A stretch of 18,110 bases of DNA from positions 1 through 18,110 of the forward strand of contig CAVGBO010000043.1 in NCBI GenBank assembly GCA_963627465.1, given 5' to 3'. This document shows, piece after piece, positions 1 through 6,726 of this stretch (position 1 is the stretch's first letter; each line of letters opens with the position of its first letter). Below the pieces are notes generated by a model, which was given only the letters and a program-made list of their open reading frames with translations, did not search any database and was not told where the DNA came from. Origin of the DNA: CAKUFA01 sp963627465. Its GTDB lineage: Bacteria > Bacillota > Clostridia > Christensenellales > Aristaeellaceae. The position numbers and the translations under genes were made by a program.

Positions 1-1215
1 TTCGAAAACTGGCACAGCGCACTGGAGATGAAGCTGTACATTCAGCGGTACATCCACCACATCGGCGGCCTGCCTGACTTCACCGCCCTGCGCTTCACCA
101 AGTACAACCAGTACGAGTCCATGATCCTGCCCATGATCAAGTATCTGGAAGGCTTCAATGTCCAGTTCCACTACGGGGTGCAGGTCACCAACGTGATCTT
201 CGACTGCTCGAATCCGGAGCACAAGCTGGCCAAGCGCATTGAGGTGCTGGAGGACGGCAAGCGGAACAGCATTGACCTGACGGAAAATGATCTGGTGTTC
301 ATCACCAACGGCGGCTGCGTGGAAAACTCCTCCACCGGCAGCCAGAACACTCCCGCTCCCTACAACACCGAGCTGAAAGAGGGCGGCGGCTGGGATATGT
401 GGCGGAAGATTGCCGCACAGGATCCTTCCTTCGGCCATCCCGACAAGTTCTGCCACGATCCCGAACAGACCAACTGGATGAGCGCCACCGTGGAAACCCT
501 GGATCAGCGCATCATCCCCTACATCAAGAAGATCTGCAAGCGTGATCCCCTCAGCGGCCGTGTGGTCACCGGCGGCATTGTGTCCGTGAAGGATTCCAAC
601 TGGCTCATGAGCTGGACGATTAACCGTCAGCCCCAGTTCCGTGAACAGCCCAAGGATCACTGCCTGGTGTGGGTGTACTCCCTGTTCACCGACAAGCCCG
701 GCGACTACATTAAGAAGCCCATGCGGGAATGCACCGGCAAGGAAATCTGCATGGAGTGGCTGTATCACCTGGGCGTGCCGGAGAACGAAATCGAAGACAT
801 GGCCACCAACAGTGCCAACACCGTGCCTGTGATGATGCCCTACATCGATGCCTTCTTCATGCCCCGTGCTTACGGCGACCGTCCCGACGTGGTGCCGAAG
901 GGTTCCAAGAACTTCGCCTTCCTGGGTCAGTTCGCCGAAACTCCCCGGGACACCATCTTCACCACCGAGTATTCCATGCGCACCGGCATGGAGAGCGTGT
1001 ACACCCTGCTGAACATTGACCGGGGCGTGCCGGAGGTGTGGGGCAGTGTCTATGACGTGCGCTGCCTGCTTGATGCCACCACCAAGCTGCGTGACGGCAA
1101 GAAGGCTACCGACATGGAGCTGAGCCTTGTGGAGAAGCTTGCCCTGAAGAAGGTGCTGGGCAAGATTCAGAACACGGACATCGAAAAGCTGCTGAAGCAG
1201 TACGGGCTCATTTGA
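1..1215 (+). CDS. ohyA: Oleate hydratase (MCRA family), 5'-truncated by window edge
   Basis: The reading frame is open from base 1 (F-E-N-W-H-S-A-L-E-M...) to TGA at 1213-1215, so the first in-frame ATG at 28 is internal and the gene starts outside the window. The visible 404 residues correspond to roughly the last two thirds of a family that is usually about 560-650 aa. I recognise myosin-cross-reactive-antigen/oleate hydratase sequence: RYIHHIGGLPDFTALRFTKYN near the start, an ITNGGCVENSSTG segment, an NWMSATVET segment, and FLGQFAETPRDTIFTTEYS near residue 310 of the visible part. The family is FAD-dependent and adds water to cis-9 double bonds of unsaturated fatty acids, such as oleate to 10-hydroxystearate, usually as fatty-acid detoxification at the membrane. 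The Rossmann FAD motif would lie upstream and is not visible. The gene converges on smc. Family assignment is firm; substrate is inferred. Confidence 0.93.
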   Translation, partial: FENWHSALEMKLYIQRYIHHIGGLPDFTALRFTKYNQYESMILPMIKYLEGFNVQFHYGVQVTNVIFDCSNPEHKLAKRIEVLEDGKRNSIDLTENDLVFITNGGCVENSSTGSQNTPAPYNTELKEGGGWDMWRKIAAQDPSFGHPDKFCHDPEQTNWMSATVETLDQRIIPYIKKICKRDPLSGRVVTGGIVSVKDSNWLMSWTINRQPQFREQPKDHCLVWVYSLFTDKPGDYIKKPMRECTGKEICMEWLYHLGVPENEIEDMATNSANTVPVMMPYIDAFFMPRAYGDRPDVVPKGSKNFAFLGQFAETPRDTIFTTEYSMRTGMESVYTLLNIDRGVPEVWGSVYDVRCLLDATTKLRDGKKATDMELSLVEKLALKKVLGKIQNTDIEKLLKQYGLI

Positions 1216-1236
1216 TCCTCACATCCTTTTCCCTGG

Positions 1237-1266
1237 GGCTGTCTCGTCAAGGCGAGGCAGCCTTTT
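1237..1266 (+). terminator. Rho-independent terminator of ohyA
   Basis: A 10-bp stem, GGCTGTCTCG (1237-1246) with CGAGGCAGCC (1253-1262), contains one G-U pair. The loop is 6 nt and TTTT follows at 1263-1266. It lies 21 bases past the ohyA stop. Confidence 0.8.
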
Positions 1267-1286
1267 CGTATGCAGACAGGTATAGG

Positions 1287-1321
1287 AAAACGCCCGAAGC
1301 TTTGTAAACTTCAGGCGTTTT
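1287..1321 (-). terminator. Rho-independent terminator of smc
   Basis: A 13-bp inverted repeat pairs 1287-1299 with 1309-1321 around a 9-nt loop. On the minus strand the only imperfection is a G-U pair, and the stem ends in TTTT. On the plus strand the same position is a C/A mismatch, so it fits minus-strand use better. It lies 32 bases past the smc stop and back to back with the ohyA terminator. Confidence 0.78.
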
Positions 1322-1353
1322 TCTATCGGCATAGCCGCTTTGTCAACACGATC

Positions 1354-4300
1354 TTACTCCTGGTAATCCTGCAAGCTGACGGAAACCATCTTGCTGACAC
1401 CCTGTTCCTCCATGGCTACGCCGTACAGAGAGTTGCACCGCTCCATGGTGCCCTTACGGTGCGTCACCACCACGAACTGGGTGCTCTTGCTGTACTCTGC
1501 CAAGTAGTCTGCAAAGTAGCCGATGTTGGCATCATCCAGGGCAGCCTCGATTTCGTCCAGTATGCAGAAGGGCGTAGGCTTCAGCTTCAGCATGGCAAAA
1601 AGGATGGCGATGGCCGTCAGTGCTCGTTCGCCGCCGGAAAGCAGGGACAGCAGCTGCAGCTTCTTTCCCGGAGGCTGGGCGTTGACCTCAATGCCGCAGT
1701 TTAGGGGATCGTCAGGATCCATCAAGGACAGTGCCGCATGACCGCCGCCGAACAGCCGGGTAAAGGTTTCCGAGAAGTAACCTTGCAGCTTGGTGAAGTT
1801 ATCCACAAAGGTGGTCTTCATCTGTTCAATCAGCCGCTCGATCAGCTCCCGCAGATCCTTTTCCGCCTGCTTCAGATCCTGCTGCTGGGTGGTCAGTTCG
1901 TCAAAGCGAGCCTTGGAATCCGCATACTCCTCCACGGCGTTCACGTTCACCGGCCCCAGTGCCCGAATCTGGCTGGACAGTTGTGCCGCCCGCCGATCTG
2001 CACTGACCGGGTCAAAGCCCTCCGTCTGACGGAATTCTTCCGCCCCGGCGTAGGTCATTTCGTAGGTGTTCCAGATTCGATCCTGCAATTGCTTCAGGTC
2101 GCTTTCCACCTTGGCTCTGGCCAGCTCCGTGCGGTGGACACGGTCGCTGTCCCGGGAGAAGGACTGGTGCAGGTTCTCCATATCCGTCAGGGCTTCCTTC
2201 AGCTGGGTCTGTTCCCCGTTGCGTTTTTCTTCCAATGCGGAGATAATCTGCTCCTGCCGCTTCTGATCCAGCTTCCGCAGTTCCACCCGGGCGGAAGCGT
2301 CTGCCGCACCGGCTGCATCCCGGCGATCCTGCTCCTCCATATCCCGCAGCTGCTGGGCACGCTTTTCCTGATCCTGCATGGCCTGAGCATAATCCTGTTC
2401 AAAGCGGCTGGTATCCTTTTGCAGGGTGTCCAGCTCGTGCTTCAGGTCGGAAAGCTGCAGGGTGCGCACCATGAAATGATCATTGGCATCAGCAGCCTCT
2501 TCCCGTGCCTTGGTCAGTGCCTGCTGAAGCTCCAAGGTCTTCTGCTCCATGGCCGCCTGATCCGTTTCCACGTCTCCGCTCTGCCGGGTAATATCCTGCA
2601 ACTGTTCCGTAATCTGCTCAATGGACTCCCGCAGCTGCACCCCTGCCTGTTCCGTTTCCTCCATGCGCAAGCGATGAGATGCCAGCTCCGAGGCGGCGTT
2701 GTCCGCCCGTTCATGCTCACGTGCCACGGCAATCTCCTGCTGATGGAGCTGACTTAGGGCTTCCTCCCCTTCCCGGCGAAGGGTTTCCTTCTGTGCCTGC
2801 GCCTGCTGCAATTCCTGCCGCATCCGCTCAAGACGGGTTTTGCCCAGGTTCATGGTGTCCGTCAGTTCCTTCAATTCCCGCTCCCGTCCCAGCAGATTCA
2901 CCGCCCGGGACTGGGTGGAACCGCCGGTCATGGAGCCGCCGGAGTGCATCACATCGCCCACCAGAGTCACCAAGCGGAAGGAGTGTCCGCCGGCACGCAT
3001 GATAGCAATGCCCTTGTCCAGATCCTCTGCGATGACGGTACGCCCCAACAGATTCTCCACAATGCCCCGATATTCCGGTGCGCACTGCACCAGTTCGCTG
3101 GCTACCCCCAAGCATCCGGGGAGCCGCAGCGCCTGCCGTTCCCGATCCGTCAATAGCTTGGAACGGACGGCAGACATGGGCAGGAAGGTGGCACGACCGA
3201 AACGATTCTGCCGCAGAAAGTCAATGAGCTGCTTGGCGGTTTCTTCGTTATCCGTAACAATGTTCTGCTGTGCTGCCCCCAGTGCCATATCGATGGCGGT
3301 TTCGTACTTCTGGGGCACAGAAATCAGCTGGGTCAACACGCCCTTGACTCCGGTCATCTGCCGCTGAGAAGCATACTGCACCGCCCGGCGAACGGACTGG
3401 TTGTAGCCCTCCATCTCCCGGGTCATTTCGCTGAGCAGCTTGTGCCGGCTCTGGGCATTCTGCAAGGTGGAGGATTGCTGATCCACCCGGGTGCGCATGT
3501 CAATGACCACGGCATCCTGCTTGTTGAAAGCCGCCTGCTTTTCCCGGAGTGCTTCCGCCAGCTGCTTCTGCGCTGCTTCCTCCTGCTGCACCCGGGCTTC
3601 TGCCTTCTCATTTTCTTCCGCTAATTGCTTTTCCTTGGCGGACAGCTCATCCCCGGAGGCATTGATTTCCTCCAGGCGCTGCTCCATCTGGGTGCGCATG
3701 GTTTTCAGCCGGGTCTGGTCATTCTGCACCGCAGACAGGCGGTTCATGGCCTGCATCAATGCCTGCTTGTGCTCCTCCAGTGCCTTTTCTGCATCGGCAG
3801 CAGCGGCATCCGCCTGCTCGGCACGAGCCTTGGCTTCTTCCAGCACCTTTTCTGCCGCGGCCACCATGTCATCCTGGGTGGATGTTTCATCCTGGCTCTT
3901 ATGCAGCAGCTTTTCCAGCTCAATCAGACGATCTTCGCCTTCCCGCTGTTCCTGGGTCATCCGCTCCCGGTTTTCCTGCCGGGCTTCCCGGGCGGCGGTG
4001 AGCGCCGTCAGAGTGCTTTGGGCTTCGTGCACCTGATCGGCACAGTCCATCAGGGCATCCCGTGCCCCGGTCAATTTTTCTTCCAGCTGGGCAATGTCCG
4101 CCTGAATGGCATCCCTGCGTTCCGTCTTTTCTGCCAGGGCAGCCTCCGTATCCTGCAATACGGTGCGGATGTTCATCAATTCGCCATCCAGCTCCGCCAA
4201 CCGTTCCTGGGCCTTATCGGAGCGGATCAGGAACAGATTCATGTCCAGCACCTTGAGTTCACCGGAAAGCTCGATATACTCCCGAGCCGCCTTAGCCTGC

Positions 4301-4920
4301 TCCTCCAAGGGACCCAGCTGCCGGGTCAGTTCTTCCAGAATATCATCAATGCGGTCGGCATTCTCCAGCGTCCGCTGAAGCTTCTTGTCCGCCTCTTCCT
4401 TCCGTGCCTTGAACTTCACAATGCCGGCGGCCTCTTCAAATACCTGACGGCGATCCTCACCCCGGCGGGAAAGGATTTCGTCAATACGTCCCTGGCCGAT
4501 GATGGAGTAACCTTCCTTGCCAATACCTGTATCCCGGAAAAGGTCGATCACGTCCTTCAGCCGACAGGCGGCACGGTTGAGATAATATTCACTTTCACCG
4601 TTCCGGTACACCCGGCGGGTCACCATGACCTCCGCAAAGTCCATGGGCAAAGCCCGATCTTCATTCTCAAACACCAGCGAGACTTCGCAGTAGCTCAGGG
4701 GCTTGCGCTTCTGGGTGCCGTTGAAGATAACATCCGACATGCTGGCACCCCGGAGGGTTTTTGCGCTCTGCTCCCCCAAGACCCACCGCACCGCATCGCC
4801 GATGTTGCTCTTGCCGGAACCGTTCGGTCCCACAATGCCCGTGATTCCCTCATTAAAAACGATTTCCGTCCTTTGGGCAAAGGACTTGAAGCCGTATAAT
4901 TCCAGCTTTTTTAACCGCAT
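1354..4920 (-). CDS. smc: Chromosome segregation protein SMC
   Basis: This is a full-length SMC ATPase of 1188 aa, close to the usual length of bacterial SMC. It is the condensin subunit that, with ScpA and ScpB, extrudes and organises DNA for chromosome segregation. The Walker A loop GPNGSGKS lies at residues 31-38, after the typical MRLKKLELYGFKSF start. Long heptad-rich coiled coils flank a hinge at about 520-665 that ends in GGSMTGGS. The C-terminal head carries the ABC signature LSGGE at 1094-1098 and Walker B CILDE at 1119-1123. The ATG at 4920 is preceded on the minus strand by AGGAGGA, and a promoter and terminator of its own flank it. In many Firmicutes smc sits between rnc and ftsY; here it is flanked by ohyA and a dipeptidase. 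No frameshift or missing motif is seen. Confidence 0.98.
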   Translation of the reverse strand: MRLKKLELYGFKSFAQRTEIVFNEGITGIVGPNGSGKSNIGDAVRWVLGEQSAKTLRGASMSDVIFNGTQKRKPLSYCEVSLVFENEDRALPMDFAEVMVTRRVYRNGESEYYLNRAACRLKDVIDLFRDTGIGKEGYSIIGQGRIDEILSRRGEDRRQVFEEAAGIVKFKARKEEADKKLQRTLENADRIDDILEELTRQLGPLEEQAKAAREYIELSGELKVLDMNLFLIRSDKAQERLAELDGELMNIRTVLQDTEAALAEKTERRDAIQADIAQLEEKLTGARDALMDCADQVHEAQSTLTALTAAREARQENRERMTQEQREGEDRLIELEKLLHKSQDETSTQDDMVAAAEKVLEEAKARAEQADAAAADAEKALEEHKQALMQAMNRLSAVQNDQTRLKTMRTQMEQRLEEINASGDELSAKEKQLAEENEKAEARVQQEEAAQKQLAEALREKQAAFNKQDAVVIDMRTRVDQQSSTLQNAQSRHKLLSEMTREMEGYNQSVRRAVQYASQRQMTGVKGVLTQLISVPQKYETAIDMALGAAQQNIVTDNEETAKQLIDFLRQNRFGRATFLPMSAVRSKLLTDRERQALRLPGCLGVASELVQCAPEYRGIVENLLGRTVIAEDLDKGIAIMRAGGHSFRLVTLVGDVMHSGGSMTGGSTQSRAVNLLGRERELKELTDTMNLGKTRLERMRQELQQAQAQKETLRREGEEALSQLHQQEIAVAREHERADNAASELASHRLRMEETEQAGVQLRESIEQITEQLQDITRQSGDVETDQAAMEQKTLELQQALTKAREEAADANDHFMVRTLQLSDLKHELDTLQKDTSRFEQDYAQAMQDQEKRAQQLRDMEEQDRRDAAGAADASARVELRKLDQKRQEQIISALEEKRNGEQTQLKEALTDMENLHQSFSRDSDRVHRTELARAKVESDLKQLQDRIWNTYEMTYAGAEEFRQTEGFDPVSADRRAAQLSSQIRALGPVNVNAVEEYADSKARFDELTTQQQDLKQAEKDLRELIERLIEQMKTTFVDNFTKLQGYFSETFTRLFGGGHAALSLMDPDDPLNCGIEVNAQPPGKKLQLLSLLSGGERALTAIAILFAMLKLKPTPFCILDEIEAALDDANIGYFADYLAEYSKSTQFVVVTHRKGTMERCNSLYGVAMEEQGVSKMVSVSLQDYQE

Positions 4921-4955
4921 ACTTCCTCCTGCGCTGCCCTAGGCTTAACCGATTT

Positions 4956-4985
4956 ATTATAACACAGCCATAGAAGAATCGTCCA
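4956..4985 (-). promoter_or_regulatory. Putative sigma-A promoter of smc
   Basis: On the minus strand a perfect -10 TATAAT (4961-4956) follows a weaker -35 TGGACG (4985-4980) with an 18-bp spacer. It is about 36 bases upstream of the smc ATG. The -10 is strong and the -35 is a 4/6 match. Confidence 0.55.
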
Positions 4986-5006
4986 GAAGAAAGTGGCAAA
5001 AGAATT

Positions 5007-5051
5007 TGCATAAATATTTATTTTAGCCATTGACAAACGAATATTTATGCA
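5007..5051. promoter_or_regulatory. Two inverted ARG-box-like operator sites over the peptidase promoter
   Basis: TGCATAAATATT at 5007-5018 is repeated perfectly in inverted orientation at 5040-5051. Taken as 14-mers (TGCATAAATATTTA, and TGCATAAATATTCG on the minus strand), each matches the ARG-box pattern TGNATWWWWATNCA at all but one position. Their centres are 31 bp apart, about three helical turns. The sites bracket the -35 element, and the second one ends immediately before the -10. Bound protein would be expected to block the promoter. ArgR is inferred from the pattern only; another dimeric regulator is possible. Confidence 0.5.
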
Positions 5052-5058
5052 GTATAAT
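5030..5058 (+). promoter_or_regulatory. Consensus sigma-A promoter of the C69 peptidase gene
   Basis: A perfect -35 TTGACA (5030-5035), a 17-bp spacer and a perfect -10 TATAAT (5053-5058) place the transcription start near 5065. This rules out translation from the in-frame ATG at 5030, which lies within the promoter. Confidence 0.9.
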
Positions 5059-5092
5059 ACCTCTCGTAACGAAGGAAAGGATGGTGCTTCTC

Positions 5093-6661
5093 ATGTTTCA
5101 CTTCTCCGGCAAAAAGGTTTTGGCAACGGCACTGGCATCCCTGATGTGCATGGCTTCCGTAGGCGCATCCGCCTGCACGGCGGTTTATGTAGGCGCTGAC
5201 TTAACGGCGGACGGAACCACCATGTTTGCCCGCTCGGAAGACATTGCCAACAGCTACAACAAGATGTACTTTGCCATTCCCGCCGGTGTACATAAAGCCG
5301 GTGAAGTGTACAATGGCTGCTACGGTTTCACCTACACCTTTACCAAGGACAGCTACAGCTACACCGCCTTCCAGGATGATAACCTTTCCGGTGTGGACAA
5401 TGTTTGCCCGGACTGCGGCGGCACTCACGCCCACACCCCCTATCAGGCAGCCGGCACCAATGAAATGGGGCTGACCGTTACCGCTACGGAAACCATCGGC
5501 TGCTCCGATGTCATTGCCGAGGCAGACCCCTATCAGGATGCAGGCATTGAGGAAGCAGAAATCCCCACCGTACTGCTGAGTGAAGCCGCCACCGCCAAGG
5601 AGGCCGTGGAACTGCTGCTGAGCATCTATGACAACGCAGGCTGCGCCGGCGGTTCCGGCATCTTTATTGCAGACGACAAGGAAACCTGGTATGTGGAAAA
5701 TGCCAGCGGCACCCAGTACGTGGCCGTGAAGCTAAACGGTTCTTTGGTGTTCGCCCAGCCCAACATGTCCGTCATCGGTCTGATTGACATGGACGACACG
5801 GACAACGTGATCGTATCCAAGGATCTGGTGGCCGTGGCAGAAAAGGCCGGCACCTACGTGGGCGACAAGGAAGCCAACACCATTGACTATGTGGCCTCCT
5901 ACAACAGCACCCAGACCGCCGGTTCCCGGATGGTGAATGCCTTGGCCTACTTCGGCGAAGCCAATGCCAAGGAAGAGCCTGCCGCTCAGGATTACACCAT
6001 CTCCAACGTGAATGCAGCAGGGGAGATTGTTCCCTTCTACTCCAACATCACCCTGGATCACGCCTGGACCGTGGCAGACGTGGTGGGCTACTACCACATT
6101 GCAGGCATCGGCTCCACCCGGAACCTGGAGACCCACATCTTCCAGATTTCCGCTGAGGACAGCATCACCGACACGGTGGAATGGGTCTCCCTGGACGACG
6201 CCGCCATCAGCGTGTTCGTGCCCTACTATCCCATGCTGACCACGGATACTTATGCAGGCTATCAACTGAGCACCGCCGAGGCCACCTTCGTCACCGAAGC
6301 TCCTGCCGAGGGTCTGTACTACGCCACCACCGTCAACAAGCGGAACGAAGCCGGTGAACGGGTGCAGGTGGAAGGCTTCAAGGTACTGCCTAACAACTGG
6401 GCAGATTCCTACTACTGGACCTTCGACGCCCTGTCCAACCTGTACGAATACGGCACCCTGACCGACGAACAGAAGGCAGACGTGGATGCCCAGCTGGCAC
6501 AGCTGCAGGACGAATGCTACACCGTGTTCGAGCAGATGAAGACGGAAGTGGCTGCCGCCGACTCCACCGAGGCTGCCGCAGCCGCCGCCACCAAGCTGAG
6601 CATGGACGCCGCCCAGAAGGTACACGAAGCCGCCGTTCAGCTGGTGAACAGCGTAAAGTAA
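5093..6661 (+). CDS. Secreted C69-family dipeptidase (PepD-like)
   Basis: This 522-aa protein belongs to the peptidase C69/U34 family of N-terminal-nucleophile dipeptidases. A basic, hydrophobic N-terminus (residues 1-27) ends in A-S-A directly before Cys28. Cys28 begins the family motif CTAVYVGADLTADGTTMFARSED, so it is the expected catalytic cysteine. A GTNEMGLTVTATET segment, also typical of C69, follows near residue 124. Residues 105-114, CPDCGGTHAH, could form a small metal site. The C-terminal 70 residues are Ala-rich helix with no sorting motif. ATG 5093 is preferred over ATG 5081: it gives a shorter, signal-like N-terminus and leaves about 11 nt after AAAGGA, while 5081 leaves only about 4 nt after AAGGA. 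A consensus promoter with two operator-like repeats lies upstream. Likely role is extracellular di- or oligopeptide hydrolysis; the exact substrate is unknown. Confidence 0.88.
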   Translation: MFHFSGKKVLATALASLMCMASVGASACTAVYVGADLTADGTTMFARSEDIANSYNKMYFAIPAGVHKAGEVYNGCYGFTYTFTKDSYSYTAFQDDNLSGVDNVCPDCGGTHAHTPYQAAGTNEMGLTVTATETIGCSDVIAEADPYQDAGIEEAEIPTVLLSEAATAKEAVELLLSIYDNAGCAGGSGIFIADDKETWYVENASGTQYVAVKLNGSLVFAQPNMSVIGLIDMDDTDNVIVSKDLVAVAEKAGTYVGDKEANTIDYVASYNSTQTAGSRMVNALAYFGEANAKEEPAAQDYTISNVNAAGEIVPFYSNITLDHAWTVADVVGYYHIAGIGSTRNLETHIFQISAEDSITDTVEWVSLDDAAISVFVPYYPMLTTDTYAGYQLSTAEATFVTEAPAEGLYYATTVNKRNEAGERVQVEGFKVLPNNWADSYYWTFDALSNLYEYGTLTDEQKADVDAQLAQLQDECYTVFEQMKTEVAAADSTEAAAAAATKLSMDAAQKVHEAAVQLVNSVK

Positions 6662-6679
6662 AAAACAAAGAAAGCTTAA

Positions 6680-6726
6680 GAAGGCGCATCCTCCGATTTT
6701 ATACCACGGAGGATGCGCCTTCCTTT
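6680..6726. terminator. Bidirectional terminator shared by peptidase and PrpR-like genes
   Basis: A perfect 16-bp stem pairs 6680-6695 with 6707-6722 around an 11-nt loop. It starts 18 bases past the peptidase stop and ends just before the stop of the opposite gene at 6725. The plus-strand tail is CTTTATT, and the minus-strand tail is only moderately T-rich. Confidence 0.82.

Noticed and set aside
3625..4899. 424-codon plus-strand frame antisense to smc, and similar long frames at 1738-2757
   Set aside because: They lie entirely within the firmly identified smc gene and show low-complexity, Leu/Gly/His-rich translations.
5030..5092. ATG at 5030 as the peptidase start
   Set aside because: It overlaps the -35 and -10 of the perfect promoter, so it lies upstream of the expected transcript.
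5732..6625. 297-codon minus-strand frame antisense to the dipeptidase gene
   Set aside because: Its Gly/Val/His-rich shadow translation lies wholly within a gene with a strong promoter and family motifs.
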